DNA of 64,000 nt from assembly GCA_029959545.1 (NCBI GenBank), contig JASCPH010000007.1, positions 1 through 64,000 on the forward strand. Reading direction: 5' to 3'. Made by a program: the position numbers and the translations under genes. Origin of the DNA: Microbacteriaceae bacterium PS02066 (lineage in GTDB: Bacteria; Actinomycetota; Actinomycetes; Actinomycetales; Microbacteriaceae). Each line of letters starts with the position of its first letter. The stretch's first letter is position 1. Below are positions 18,007 to 29,172 of the stretch, one piece after another. The notes beneath the pieces are model-generated. The model ran no database searches. It was not told the origin of the DNA and saw only the letters and a list, made by a program, of their open reading frames with translations.

Positions 18007-18903
18007 TCAGAAGCCCAGGCGCCCCAGCTGCTTCGGGTCGCGCTGCCACTCCTTGGCGACGCGCACGTGAAGGGACAGGTACACCCGGCGACCGAGGAGC
18101 TCCTCGATCCCCGCGCGCGAGGCGGCACCCACGTCGCGCAGGCGCTGACCCTTGCGTCCGATGATGATCGCCTTCTGACTGTCGCGCTCGACGACGATGT
18201 CGGCGAAGACATCGGTCAGGTCGGAGTCCTCGCGCTCGGCGATGTCCTGGACGACCACCGCGATGGAGTGAGGCAGCTCCTCGCGGGCATCACCTAGCGC
18301 CGCCTCGCGGATGATCTCGGCGATGCGGTCCTCCGTGGTCTCATCGGTCACGACGTCCGCGTCATACAGAGCGGGACCCGTGGGCATGAGGGCGAGCAGC
18401 TCGTCGGAGAGCAGCCCCAGCTGCTCCCCCGTCAACGCCGAGAGCGGGATGACCGCATCCCAGTCCTCGCGGAGAGCATCCACCTCGATGAGCCGTTCGG
18501 TGATCTGCTCGCGGGATGCGGCATCCGTCTTCGTGACCACGGCGACCTTGCGTGCCCGGGGATAGCCGTTCAGCGACTCCGCGATGCGGCGGTCGCCAGG
18601 ACCGACCTTCTCGGTCGCGGGCGCGCAGAACGCGATCACGTCGACGTCACCGAGCACGTCTTCGACCAGATCGTTGAGACGCTGTCCGAGCAGGGTGCGG
18701 GGTCGGTGCAGTCCCGGCGTGTCGACGACGACGAGCTGACCGGCGGGCCGGTTCACGATGCCGCGGATGGCGCGGCGCGTCGTCTGCGGCTTCTCGCTCG
18801 TGATGGCGATCTTCTCGCCCACGAGTGCGTTGGTCAGCGTCGATTTGCCGACGTTCGGGCGTCCCACGAATGTCACGAAACCGCTGCGGTGCTCGTCGGT
18901 CAT
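18007..18903 (-). CDS. era: GTPase Era
   Basis: Essential GTPase of 30S ribosome assembly that binds the 3' end of 16S rRNA. G1 is GRPNVGKST near residue 13, G3 is DTPGLHRP, and G4 is VTKTD. The C-terminal KH domain (about 205-298) ends in LHVRVAKEWQRDPKQLGRLGF. 298 residues. ATG overlaps the stop of the CBS-domain gene by four bases. Last gene of the hrcA-era run. Confidence 0.97.
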   Translation of the reverse strand: MTDEHRSGFVTFVGRPNVGKSTLTNALVGEKIAITSEKPQTTRRAIRGIVNRPAGQLVVVDTPGLHRPRTLLGQRLNDLVEDVLGDVDVIAFCAPATEKVGPGDRRIAESLNGYPRARKVAVVTKTDAASREQITERLIEVDALREDWDAVIPLSALTGEQLGLLSDELLALMPTGPALYDADVVTDETTEDRIAEIIREAALGDAREELPHSIAVVVQDIAEREDSDLTDVFADIVVERDSQKAIIIGRKGQRLRDVGAASRAGIEELLGRRVYLSLHVRVAKEWQRDPKQLGRLGF

Positions 18904-20210
18904 CGTTCTCCCTTCACCGGCACGGGTATCGAGCCCGTCCGGGTATCCGTCTGCGGTTCCGGGGCGCGCTCCACCAGGACCGTCGCGAGACCGCGCCCGC
19001 GTCCGCGCGAGGCTCCGCCCGTCAGGTGCAATCCCTCATAGGTGACGCTGGCACCGGGCTGCGGAACCCGACCCAGCACCTTGCCCAGAAGCCCGCCGAC
19101 GGAGTCGACCTCATCGTCGTCGAGCTCGAGGCCGAACAGCTCGCCGACCGCATCCAGACCGAGGCGGGCGCTCACACGATAGCGATCGGGACCGAGCTCG
19201 ACGACCTCGGTCGCCGGGGCGTCGTACTCGTCCGCGATCTCGCCCACGAGCTCCTCGATGACGTCCTCGAGGGTCACGAGGCCCGCGATGCCGCCGTATT
19301 CGTCGACGACCATGCACACGTGCACGGCGTCGCGCTGCATCTGCTGCAGCAACGGCTCGACGCGCATCGACTCGGGGACGAAGACGGGGACGCGCGCCAG
19401 CTGCGCCACCGGCTGAGCGCCCCAGTCCTGCTCGTCGCGGAACGCGCGGCGCACCAGGTCCTTGAGATAGAGGATGCCGCTGACGTCCTCGCCGTCGGCG
19501 GTGAGCACGGGGATGCGGGAGACTCCCGTGTCGAGGAAGATGCGTAGCGCCTCGCGCGCCGTGTCGTGCTCGGCGAGCGTGACGAGGTCGGTTCGCGGCA
19601 CCATGACAGCGCGCACGTAAGTGCCGGTGAACTCGAAGACCGAGTGGATGAGCTCGCGGTCGTCCTCCTCGATGAGGTCGTGCATGGCCGCCTCATCGAC
19701 CATGCTGAGCAGCTGCTCCTCGGTGTCGAACGACGCCCCGCGGGCACCACCGGGGGTCACCCGGCTGCTCAACGCGACAAGGCCGTGCGCGAGGGGGCCG
19801 AGAAGGATGCGGACGCCGCGGATCACCGGCGCGGCTCCGCGCAGCAGGCCCTCTGCGTGACGGCGGCCCACCGAGCGGGGGCTGACGCCGACAGCCACGA
19901 AGGAGAGGCCTGTCATGAGCACGACTGCAGCCAGGATCGCCCACCAGACGTTGTCGAACAGCTGGTCGAACGCGGCGGTCACGAGTACCGCGGCACCGGT
20001 CTCCGCCAGCACGCGGATGAAGGCCACCGCGTTGGCGTGCGCCTCCGGGTCGGCGCTGATGCGGCCGAGCGGTACGGCGTTGCGTCCGGACCCCGAGAGA
20101 TCGACGAGGTCCTGACGCGAGGTGACACCGAACGCCGCGTCGATCGCGGCCATGAGAGCGCCGAACGCGATGAGCAGAACGGCCGCGGTCAGCAGCAGCG
20201 CAGCGGTCAT
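18900..20210 (-). CDS. CNNM/CorC-type transporter-associated protein with CBS domains
   Basis: Membrane protein of 436 residues often annotated as hemolysin family. An N-terminal CNNM/DUF21 transmembrane part (four hydrophobic helices within residues 1-150) is followed by two CBS domains (about 200-320), then a C-terminal CorC_HlyC domain (YDAPATEVVELGPDRYRVSARLGLD). Relatives take part in Mg2+ and Co2+ handling. It lies between ybeY and era with four-base overlaps on both sides, a conserved order. Confidence 0.92.
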   Translation of the reverse strand: MTAALLLTAAVLLIAFGALMAAIDAAFGVTSRQDLVDLSGSGRNAVPLGRISADPEAHANAVAFIRVLAETGAAVLVTAAFDQLFDNVWWAILAAVVLMTGLSFVAVGVSPRSVGRRHAEGLLRGAAPVIRGVRILLGPLAHGLVALSSRVTPGGARGASFDTEEQLLSMVDEAAMHDLIEEDDRELIHSVFEFTGTYVRAVMVPRTDLVTLAEHDTAREALRIFLDTGVSRIPVLTADGEDVSGILYLKDLVRRAFRDEQDWGAQPVAQLARVPVFVPESMRVEPLLQQMQRDAVHVCMVVDEYGGIAGLVTLEDVIEELVGEIADEYDAPATEVVELGPDRYRVSARLGLDAVGELFGLELDDDEVDSVGGLLGKVLGRVPQPGASVTYEGLHLTGGASRGRGRGLATVLVERAPEPQTDTRTGSIPVPVKGER

Positions 20211-20683
20211 CCCCGCGCCCTGCGCCGTTCGGCGAGGGTGAAGGCGACGATGAGATCGCGCTGCAGACCGAACATCTCCGCCGCGTCATCGGGCTCGGCG
20301 TGATCGAAGCCGAGCAGGTGCAACAGGCCGTGCGTGGTGAGCATGATCAGCTCGTCCTGCATCGGATGCGGCGGCTTCGCCTCGCGCGCCTGGGTCTCCG
20401 CGACCTGCGGGCACAGCACGATGTCACCCAGAAGGCCGGGAGGCGTCGGAGCCTCTTCGGAACCGGGCCGCAGCTCGTCCATAGGGAAGCTCAGCACGTC
20501 GGTCGGACCAGGCTCGTCCATCCACTGCACGTGCAGCGCTTCCATGGCGCCCTCGTCGACCAGGAGGATCGCCACGTCGGCATCCGGGCTGATGTGCAGC
20601 TCGGAGAAGTTGCTCTCCATGAGTCGCAGCAGCACGGTCTCGTCGACGTCGATGCCGGACTCGTTGGTGATCTCGATCGTCAT
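20207..20683 (-). CDS. ybeY: Endoribonuclease YbeY
   Basis: Zinc-dependent endoribonuclease for 16S rRNA maturation and ribosome quality control. The family H3xH5xH signature is intact as THGLLHLLGFDH (about residues 114-125). 158 residues. ATG overlaps the phoH stop by four bases and its stop overlaps the CBS-domain gene. Confidence 0.96.
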   Translation of the reverse strand: MTIEITNESGIDVDETVLLRLMESNFSELHISPDADVAILLVDEGAMEALHVQWMDEPGPTDVLSFPMDELRPGSEEAPTPPGLLGDIVLCPQVAETQAREAKPPHPMQDELIMLTTHGLLHLLGFDHAEPDDAAEMFGLQRDLIVAFTLAERRRARG

Positions 20684-21750
20684 GAGCGTCCTCGCTTCGG
20701 AAGGTGGTCTCGTGCACCGCCGCGCCGCTGGGCGCGATTGGCGAGCTCGCTGGCCTCATCCCGCTCGCGGCGGGACGCGAGACGCCGCTCGTCGAACTCG
20801 GTGTAGGCGTCGACGATCTTGCCGACGAGGGTGTGGCGCACCACGTCGTCGCTGGTGAGGTACGAGAAGTGGATGTCGTCGATGTCTTTGAGCACACGCG
20901 TCACCAGGCGGAGGCCCGAGGCCCCCTGCGGCAGGTCGATCTGCGTGATGTCGCCGGTGACCACCATGCGAGTTCCGAACCCGAGGCGGGTGAGGAACAT
21001 CTTCATCTGCTCGGGGGTGGTGTTCTGCGCCTCGTCGAGAACCACGAAGGAGTCGTTGAGCGTGCGCCCGCGCATGTAGGCGAGCGGCGCCACCTCGATG
21101 GTCCCGCTGGCCATGAGCTTCGGGACGAGTTCGGGGTCGAGCATCTCGTTGAGGGCGTCGTAGAGCGGACGCAGGTACGGATCGATCTTGTCGGTCAGCG
21201 AGCCGGGCAGGAACCCGAGACGCTCGCCCGCTTCGATCGCCGGACGGCTCAGGATGATGCGGCTGACCTCCTTGCGCTGCAGCGCCTGGACGGCCTTGGC
21301 CATCGCCAGGTAGGTCTTGCCGGTTCCGGCGGGACCGATGCCGAACACGATCGTGTTGTCTTCGATGGCGTCGACATAGGCCTTCTGCCCGAGCGTCTTC
21401 GGTCGGATGACTTTGCCGCGCGACGACAGGATCGCCTCGCCCATGACCTCGGACGGACGCATCCCGCCGTCCGCGTCGAGGATGCGGCGCGACGATGCGA
21501 CGTCGGCGGGCCCCAGGTCCTGCCCGCGGCGGGTCATGACGAGCAGTTCTTCCACGAGCGTCTTGGCCGCAGCGACGTCGGCGGCAGAGCCCGAGAGGGT
21601 GATCTCGTTCCCGCGCACGTGCACATCGACATCCGGATGCTCGCGCTCGACCACGCGCAGGAGTCGGTCCTGTGGTCCCAGTAGCTGCACCATGGCGATG
21701 CCGTCGGCCATCAGCTTCTCGACGGCTTCGGGTTGAGGCTGCTCAGGCAC
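20680..21750 (-). CDS. phoH: PhoH-like ATPase
   Basis: Cytoplasmic P-loop ATPase, about 356 residues. An N-terminal KH-like region is followed by the PhoH domain: Walker A GPAGTGKT, ILSRPAIEAGERLGFLPG, and Walker B FVVLDEAQNTTPEQMKMFLTR. Next to ybeY it is thought to act in RNA metabolism. I chose the GTG at 21750, with GGAGG nine bases upstream; another GTG at 21756 is too close to that site. It overlaps the HIT gene by eight bases. Confidence 0.93.
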   Translation of the reverse strand: MPEQPQPEAVEKLMADGIAMVQLLGPQDRLLRVVEREHPDVDVHVRGNEITLSGSAADVAAAKTLVEELLVMTRRGQDLGPADVASSRRILDADGGMRPSEVMGEAILSSRGKVIRPKTLGQKAYVDAIEDNTIVFGIGPAGTGKTYLAMAKAVQALQRKEVSRIILSRPAIEAGERLGFLPGSLTDKIDPYLRPLYDALNEMLDPELVPKLMASGTIEVAPLAYMRGRTLNDSFVVLDEAQNTTPEQMKMFLTRLGFGTRMVVTGDITQIDLPQGASGLRLVTRVLKDIDDIHFSYLTSDDVVRHTLVGKIVDAYTEFDERRLASRRERDEASELANRAQRRGGARDHLPKRGRS

Positions 21751-22090
21751 CGACACTCCCCTCCGACAGGTCGCCGGCGAGAACGTGCGCGTGCACGTGG
21801 AAGACCGTCTGACCCGCGCCGGCGCCGGAGTTGAACACGAGGCGGAAGTCACCGTCCGCGTGCTCCGCAGCTGCGTTGCCTGCCACTTCGACCATCTCGG
21901 CGAGCAGATCGGGCGCGTGCGCCGCCAGCGACACGACATCGCGGTACTCAGGGGTCTTCGGGATCACCAGGAGATGGACCGGAGCCCGGGGCGCGATGTC
22001 ACGGATGACGAAGACGCGCTCGGTCTCGGCGAGGATCTCCGCGGGGATCTCGCCCTGCAGGATGCGGGTGAACACGGACGGCTCGCTCAT
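21743..22090 (-). CDS. HIT family nucleotide hydrolase
   Basis: Small histidine-triad protein of 115 residues of the HinT type, which hydrolyses nucleotide phosphoramidates and AMP-lysine. The triad HVHAHVL and the preceding FNSGAGAGQTVFH are canonical. Located between rsmE and phoH, a common actinobacterial arrangement. Confidence 0.93.
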   Translation of the reverse strand: MSEPSVFTRILQGEIPAEILAETERVFVIRDIAPRAPVHLLVIPKTPEYRDVVSLAAHAPDLLAEMVEVAGNAAAEHADGDFRLVFNSGAGAGQTVFHVHAHVLAGDLSEGSVGA

Positions 22091-22113
22091 TCCTCCAGTC
22101 TATGCGCGCGCGT

Positions 22114-22851
22114 TCACCACCGACCCAGGAGAGCTTCGATGGCGGCGAGGGCGGCGGGTCCCGCGGTCGACGTGCGCAGGACGCCGGTTCCGAGCCTGAC
22201 CGGATGCGCGCCCGCCGCAGCGAACGTGTCGAGCTCAGCGGCGTCGATGCCGCCCTCGGGCCCCACCACCAGCAGGATCTCCGGCGCGTCGCGCAGCTCC
22301 CGCATCCTCGTGCTGAGCGACGCGGAAGCGCCGGGCTCCAGGACGAGCGTCGGGGTGACCGCGGCGCGTTGCGCGATCTGCGCGCCGGTGCTCACCTCGC
22401 TCACCTCCGGCACCCACGCACGGTTGGCCTGCTTGGCGGCTTCACGGACGATCTGTGCCCAGCGGGCGCGGCCCTTGACCGCCTTGGCGGCGTCCCAGCG
22501 AGAGACGCTGCGGGCGGCCTGCCACGGCACGACCTCGGCGATGCCGAGCTCCGTCGCCGCCTGCACCGCCATCTCGTCGCGGTCGCCCTTCGCGAGAGCT
22601 TGCACGAGGACGAGCCGCGGCGCGGGCGGCGGGACGTCCTCGCGGTGACGGATCTCGACCGCCACCTCGCGCGGCGCGACGCTCGTGCACGTCCCCGTCG
22701 CCCAGGCTCCTCGTCCGTCGCCGATCGTGACCGCCTCGCCGACGCGCACCCGCCGCACCGTCGCGGCATGGTGCGCCTCGGCTCCGGTCAGCACGACCGT
22801 GCGGCCGGGCTGGGCGTCGGAGGCGTCGTCGAGGAGGAAGTGCAGCGCCAC
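22114..22851 (-). CDS. rsmE: 16S rRNA (uracil1498-N3)-methyltransferase
   Basis: SPOUT-class enzyme that methylates U1498 of 16S rRNA. The N-terminal PUA-like part includes LTGAEAHHAATVRRVRVGE. The C-terminal trefoil-knot SAM site reads LVVGPEGGIDAAEL and VRLGTGVLRTSTAGPAA. 245 residues from the GTG at 22851, four bases after the dnaJ stop; the frame upstream of that only mirrors dnaJ. Confidence 0.95.
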   Translation of the reverse strand: MALHFLLDDASDAQPGRTVVLTGAEAHHAATVRRVRVGEAVTIGDGRGAWATGTCTSVAPREVAVEIRHREDVPPPAPRLVLVQALAKGDRDEMAVQAATELGIAEVVPWQAARSVSRWDAAKAVKGRARWAQIVREAAKQANRAWVPEVSEVSTGAQIAQRAAVTPTLVLEPGASASLSTRMRELRDAPEILLVVGPEGGIDAAELDTFAAAGAHPVRLGTGVLRTSTAGPAALAAIEALLGRW

Positions 22852-22855
22852 CGGA

Positions 22856-23968
22856 TCACCCGTTGCGGAAGCGGTCGCGGAGCTTGGCGAACAGACCCTG
22901 CTGGAACTCGGACAGACGAGGTGCCGGCGCCTTGGTCTTCTTGGCGAACTCCTCGATGAGAGCGCGCTCCTTGTGGTCGAGGCGGGTCGGGGTGACCACG
23001 TGCACGCCGATCCTGAGGTCGCCACGCTGGTTGCCGCGCAGCGGCGTGATGCCGCGTCCCTTGATCGTCAGCACGTCACCGGCCTGGACCCCGGCGCGCA
23101 GCTCCAGGTCGACGAGCCCGTCCAGCGCCTCGATCCGCGTGGTGGTTCCGAGGATCGCGTCGGGCATCGAGACGTCGAGGGTGGCGAGCAGGTCGTCGCC
23201 GTCGCGACTGAACACCTCGTCCGCGGCCACCGTGATCTCCAGGTACAGGTCGCCGTGGGGACCGCCCGCGGGGCCCACCTCGCCGGAGCCGGGAAGCTGC
23301 AGCCGCAGGCCCGTCTCGACGCCCGCGGGGATGTCGACCGAGACCGTCCGCCGCGCACGCACCCGCCCCTGGCCCTGGCAGGTCGCGCAGGGGTACGGGA
23401 TCGTCGTGCCGTAGCCCTGGCACGTGGCGCACGGCTGGTTCGTGACGACGTTGCCGAGAAGGCTGCGGACCGTGCGCTGTACGTGCCCGCTGCCGTGACA
23501 GATGTCGCAGGTGACGGGCGACGTGCCCGGCTGGCAGCACCCGCCCTCGCACGTCTCGCACAGCACGGCGGTATCCACCTCGATGTCGCGATGAGCCCCG
23601 AAGATCACTTCCCGCAGCTCGAGCGTCACACGAACGAGGGCGTCCTGACCTCGCTCGGCGCGCGAGCGCGGACGCACGCGTCCGGCCCCGCTTCCCCCCC
23701 CGAAGAACGTGTCGAAGATGTCGCTGAACCCGCCGAAGCCCTGGGCACCGCCGAATCCACCGCTGTCGCCGCCCATGTCGTACCGACGACGCTGCTCACT
23801 GTCGCTCAGCACGTCATAGGCGTGCGTGACGAGCTTGAACCGCTCCGCCGCATCCTCGCCGGGGTTCACATCGGGATGCAACTGACGCGCGAGCTTGCGG
23901 TACGCCTTCTTGATGTCGTCCTGCGATGCGTCGCGAGGCACCCCGAGTACTTCGTAGTGGTCTGCCAC
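22856..23968 (-). CDS. dnaJ: Chaperone DnaJ
   Basis: Hsp40 co-chaperone of DnaK, 370 residues. The J domain holds the HPD motif in QLHPDVN (about 31-34), a Gly/Phe-rich linker follows, then four CxxCxGxG-type zinc motifs ([30 protein letters not shown]) and the C-terminal substrate-binding part. Paired with hrcA in one operon, this is the second actinobacterial dnaJ type rather than the dnaK-grpE-linked copy. Confidence 0.96.
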   Translation of the reverse strand: MADHYEVLGVPRDASQDDIKKAYRKLARQLHPDVNPGEDAAERFKLVTHAYDVLSDSEQRRRYDMGGDSGGFGGAQGFGGFSDIFDTFFGGGSGAGRVRPRSRAERGQDALVRVTLELREVIFGAHRDIEVDTAVLCETCEGGCCQPGTSPVTCDICHGSGHVQRTVRSLLGNVVTNQPCATCQGYGTTIPYPCATCQGQGRVRARRTVSVDIPAGVETGLRLQLPGSGEVGPAGGPHGDLYLEITVAADEVFSRDGDDLLATLDVSMPDAILGTTTRIEALDGLVDLELRAGVQAGDVLTIKGRGITPLRGNQRGDLRIGVHVVTPTRLDHKERALIEEFAKKTKAPAPRLSEFQQGLFAKLRDRFRNG

Positions 23969-24010
23969 TTCAGCCTTCCCGTCCGCGTGACGCGGAATCG
24001 TCTCGCGCGC

Positions 24011-25048
24011 TCAGCGCGCGCGTTCGTCTTCTTCCAGCAGACGGCTCAGGTAGTGAGCCACGGCGCGGACGGCCGCGAGATTGCTGGAGTAGTCCATCCG
24101 AGTGGGACCGAGCACGCCCACGCGCGCCTGCCCTCCGGTCGTGTCGTAATCGCTGGCCACCACGGACGCCTCGACGAGACCGAACGCCTCGTTCTCGCGC
24201 CCGATGGATGCGGCGAGCCCCTGCTCGTCGGCCACCATCTCACCCATGAGACGCAGGAGGGTGACCTGCTCCTCGATCGCTTCCAACAGCGGGTAGATGC
24301 TGCCGCGGAAGTCGCCCTCCGCACGAGCGAGGTTGGCCGTTCCCGCCATCACGAGCCGATCCTGGCGGAACTCGTCGAGCTCCTCGCCGACCGTGCGAAG
24401 CAGCGCCCCGAGGGCGCGATCGGCCCGGCTGTCGGTCAGCGTCTCTGCCAGTGCCTGCGCGACCCGTTGCGTGCCCTCGCGCACCGGTCGCCCGGTCACG
24501 AGGACCGACACCTGCGCGCGGAGCGTCGCCACATCCGTCTCCTCGAGCGGCTCGGGCGCTGCCATCAGACGCTGCGACACCCGACCGGTGTCGGTGACGA
24601 GCACGACGACCAGACGCGAACCGCCGACGTGGACGAGTTCGACGTGCGTGATGCTCGCGCGCTCGAACGACGGGTACTGCACGAGCGCGACCTGGCCGGT
24701 GAGCTGGGTCAGTGCGCGCACCGTCCGCCCGAGCATGTCGTCCAAGTCCGCCGGAGCCCCGAGGAACGCCGTGATCGCCGAGCGCTGGGCGCTGGTGAGT
24801 GGGCGCAGCTCGGCGAGGTGGTTCACGAAGACGCGGTAGCCCTTGTCGGTCGGCACTCGGCCGGACGAGGTGTGCGGTGCGGCGATGAGCTCCTCGTCCT
24901 CGAGCAGCGCCATGTCGTTGCGGATCGTCGCCGCGGACACGCCGAACGAATGACGTTCGACGATCGACTTGCTTCCGACGGGTTCACGCGTCTCGACGTA
25001 GTCCTGGACGATCGCTCGAAGCACGTCGAGTCCCCGATCGCTGACCAT
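24011..25048 (-). CDS. hrcA: Heat-inducible transcription repressor HrcA
   Basis: Repressor of class I heat-shock genes that binds CIRCE operators and is assisted by GroEL. 345 residues. The N-terminal winged helix includes VGSKSIVERHSFGVSAATIRND, and the middle and C-terminal dimerisation parts are full length. ATG at 25048 follows GGAGGGAG. A CIRCE element lies directly upstream, so the gene and dnaJ are autoregulated. Confidence 0.97.
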   Translation of the reverse strand: MVSDRGLDVLRAIVQDYVETREPVGSKSIVERHSFGVSAATIRNDMALLEDEELIAAPHTSSGRVPTDKGYRVFVNHLAELRPLTSAQRSAITAFLGAPADLDDMLGRTVRALTQLTGQVALVQYPSFERASITHVELVHVGGSRLVVVLVTDTGRVSQRLMAAPEPLEETDVATLRAQVSVLVTGRPVREGTQRVAQALAETLTDSRADRALGALLRTVGEELDEFRQDRLVMAGTANLARAEGDFRGSIYPLLEAIEEQVTLLRLMGEMVADEQGLAASIGRENEAFGLVEASVVASDYDTTGGQARVGVLGPTRMDYSSNLAAVRAVAHYLSRLLEEDERAR

Positions 25049-25061
25049 GCGCACTCCCTCC

Positions 25062-25092
25062 TGGCACTCGAGGTCTGGGAGTGCCAATTCTA
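25062..25092 (-). promoter_or_regulatory. CIRCE operator and promoter of hrcA-dnaJ
   Basis: TGGCACTC and GAGTGCCA are separated by nine bases (25062-25086), matching the CIRCE inverted repeat with G/C replacing A/T at one symmetrical pair. TAGAAT at 25087-25092 is a likely -10 immediately upstream, so HrcA bound to CIRCE would cover the transcription start. Confidence 0.85.
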
Positions 25093-25110
25093 GCGCGCTC
25101 GAGCCGCGAG

Positions 25111-25358
25111 TCTCCGGAGGGCACCCGGATCACCTTCGTCTTCGACGCGCTGGGCGACGAGGGTGCGATCACGATGGCCGGGGCCGCAGCCCCGCAGGAG
25201 TTGGCCACGCGCATGCACGCCGACTGGGTCCGCTTCGCCGAGACCTGCGATCCCGGCTGGCCGCGTTCCGTGACGATGCGCTCGTGCGCCGCTACGACAC
25301 CGTGACCGAGGATGTACCGCTGCCGCGCGCGCAGGTGCTCGCGGCGCTCACCCGCTGA
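25111..25358 (+). pseudogene. Carboxylesterase C-terminal fragment, frameshifted
   Basis: The plus strand encodes the tail of a type B carboxylesterase (para-nitrobenzyl esterase-like). One frame gives ITFVFDALGDEGAIT, then APQELATRMHADWVRFAE and TCDPGWPR. The continuation FRDDALVRRYDTVTE lies in another frame, after what looks like a one-base loss near 25,265. The catalytic N-terminal two-thirds is missing, cut off near the hrcA promoter. This is the decayed remnant of a lost gene. Confidence 0.7.
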
Positions 25359-25359
25359 G

Positions 25360-26574
25360 TCAGTCGGTCAGTGCCCGCACGACCGCGTCGGCGAGCAGGC
25401 GGCCACGGCGCGTCAGCACGATGCGACCGCGCAGCGCGGCAGCACCCTCCACCAGGCCGTCGGCGATGAGCCCGGCCACGGCGCTGCGTCGGTCGGTCGG
25501 GACCACCTCGATCGGCAGCCCCTCGCGGATGCGGGACTCCAGCAGGATGCGCTCGAGCGTGCGGGCCTGGTGGTCGGGGACCTCCCTGGCCGCCGCCGGT
25601 GATGTTCCCAGCGAGAGCCGCTGCGCGTAGGCGGCCGGGTGCTTCACATTCCACCAGCGCACGCCGGCGACGTGACTGTGCGCGCCCGGGCCGAACCCCC
25701 ACCAGTCTGTTCCGCGCCAGTAGGCGAGGTTGTGGCGCGATCGGTGGTCTGTGCCGCGCGCCCAGTTGGACACCTCGTACCAGTCGTAGCCCGCATCCGC
25801 CATCGCGTCGTCGACGAGCTCGTACATCTCGGCCTGCAGGTCGTCGTCGGGCGCGGGGACTTCACCGGAGCGGATGCGGCGGGCCAGCTTCGTCCCGTCC
25901 TCGATGATGAGCGCGTAGGCGGAGAGATGATCCGGCTCCAGCGCGAGCGCAGCATCGACCGACGTGTGCCAATCGGACAGGGACTCCCCCGGTGCGCCGT
26001 AGATCAGATCGACGCTCACATCGAGACCCGCCGCCCGCGCTCCGGCGACGGCGGCGGCCACGTTGGCGGGATCATGCGTGCGGTCGAGCGCGGCGAGCAC
26101 GCGCGGGACGCTCGATTGCATGCCGATCGAGACGCGGGTCACGCCCGCCTCGGCGAGTTCGGCGAGGGACGCGGGAGCGACCGAGTCGGGATTGGCCTCG
26201 ACCGTGACCTCGGCGTCCGGCGCGATGCCGAAGCCTTCGCGGACGGCGTGCAGCATCCCGCCCAGCGCCGCCGACGACAGCAGGGTCGGCGTGCCGCCGC
26301 CGAAGAACACCGTCTGAGCCGGTCGCGGTGCGTCCGCCAGCACCCGGGTCGCCAACGCGATCTCGCGGCCGAGATCGTCGGGGTAGTCGTCGCGTCGGTG
26401 GCCGCGCAGCTCGTCGGCGGTATAGGTATTGAAGTCGCAGTAGCCGCAGCGCACACGGCAATAGGGAACGTGGATGTAGACGCCGAAATCGGTGCCGGGA
26501 TCCACCACCGTCCCCTCGGGAAGGGCTCCGTCGGCGGGTGCGAGATCGCCGTCGGGAAGAACGGATGGGGTCAT
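25360..26574 (-). CDS. hemW: Radical SAM heme chaperone HemW
   Basis: HemN-like radical SAM protein of 404 residues. The cluster motif reads YIHVPYCRVRCGYCDFN (Cx3Cx2C), followed by FFGGGTPTLL, EANPDSV and the C-terminal HemN/wing domain. The shape and phrase match HemW, which inserts heme into respiratory proteins, rather than true coproporphyrinogen oxidase, though older annotation uses the HemN name. Its ATG overlaps the DUF1990 stop by one base (TGATG). Confidence 0.93.
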   Translation of the reverse strand: MTPSVLPDGDLAPADGALPEGTVVDPGTDFGVYIHVPYCRVRCGYCDFNTYTADELRGHRRDDYPDDLGREIALATRVLADAPRPAQTVFFGGGTPTLLSSAALGGMLHAVREGFGIAPDAEVTVEANPDSVAPASLAELAEAGVTRVSIGMQSSVPRVLAALDRTHDPANVAAAVAGARAAGLDVSVDLIYGAPGESLSDWHTSVDAALALEPDHLSAYALIIEDGTKLARRIRSGEVPAPDDDLQAEMYELVDDAMADAGYDWYEVSNWARGTDHRSRHNLAYWRGTDWWGFGPGAHSHVAGVRWWNVKHPAAYAQRLSLGTSPAAAREVPDHQARTLERILLESRIREGLPIEVVPTDRRSAVAGLIADGLVEGAAALRGRIVLTRRGRLLADAVVRALTD

Positions 26575-27224
26575 CAGGCGGGGGTCGTGTACATGGGCGA
26601 GATCGCGCGCAGGTACCGACCGAAGAGCTCGCGGCGGCGGCGGCGCACGAGCGCGGGGAGGAGACGGTACAGCGGCGACACCGGGCGGTCGAACGCGCGA
26701 ACGGTGAACCAGACCTCGTCGTCGCCGCGCCACTCGATCATGAACGACTCCTCGCCGCTCACCACCGAGTCGCGCACCGTGCCCAACGCGAAGCCGATAC
26801 GACGCTTCTCCTCGACCACGAAGATCACGCGCAGCTCGGCGTCGACGCGGTAGCCGCCCACGCGTCCGCGCACGTGCACCGACGAGCCGGCGGCCACGTA
26901 CGGCGTTCCGTCGGCGTCGAAGCGCTGGTCGGCGTCCAGGCGGCTGGGCGCGATCGGCTGCCCCTCGTCGTCGAACGACACCCCCGAGTAGCTCGGGTCG
27001 GATGCGGGACGCACCTCGGCGATCGAGATGCCGCCGTCGCGCAGGGCTCGCCACGACAGCAGCGCGTCGCCCGCCGAGCGGAATCGCTCCTCACCGCTGC
27101 CGAGCTTCCACGACTCCTGCGCCGGAATGCTCTTCTCCGGCGGGTACTGGAGGAGGTCGGGAGCCTGTGTCGCCCCGACGGCGGCGTAGTCGACGGTCTC
27201 GTCCCGAAAGGTCCCACGGCGCAT
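26574..27224 (-). CDS. DUF1990 family protein
   Basis: Soluble protein of 216 residues of unknown function. LGSGEERFRSAGDALLSWRAL near residue 40 is the DUF1990 hallmark. No catalytic residues are known. I chose the ATG at 27224 with GGAG four bases upstream; an in-frame ATG at 27257 is less likely. Translationally coupled to hemW. Confidence 0.85.
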   Translation of the reverse strand: MRRGTFRDETVDYAAVGATQAPDLLQYPPEKSIPAQESWKLGSGEERFRSAGDALLSWRALRDGGISIAEVRPASDPSYSGVSFDDEGQPIAPSRLDADQRFDADGTPYVAAGSSVHVRGRVGGYRVDAELRVIFVVEEKRRIGFALGTVRDSVVSGEESFMIEWRGDDEVWFTVRAFDRPVSPLYRLLPALVRRRRRELFGRYLRAISPMYTTPA

Positions 27225-27275
27225 GGTCTCCAGCGTACCGAGCCGGCCTGGATGCACGATCCGAATGTGAATCCC

Positions 27276-29120
<1,845 letters not shown>

Positions 29121-29160
29121 GTTCCGTCGATTCTACGGGGAGCAGCCGGCCGCCCGAGCC

Positions 29161-29166
29161 TAGGCT
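29161..29166 (+). promoter_or_regulatory. -10 element of the alpha/beta hydrolase gene
   Basis: TAGGCT ends six bases before the ATG at 29173, fitting a leaderless start. GGAG in the spacer is too close to the ATG to act as an ordinary ribosome binding site. Confidence 0.5.
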
Positions 29167-29172
29167 GGAGCG

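Noticed and set aside
22685..25093. 802-codon plus-strand open frame over rsmE, dnaJ and hrcA.
   Set aside because: Antisense mirror of three strongly supported genes; no domains.
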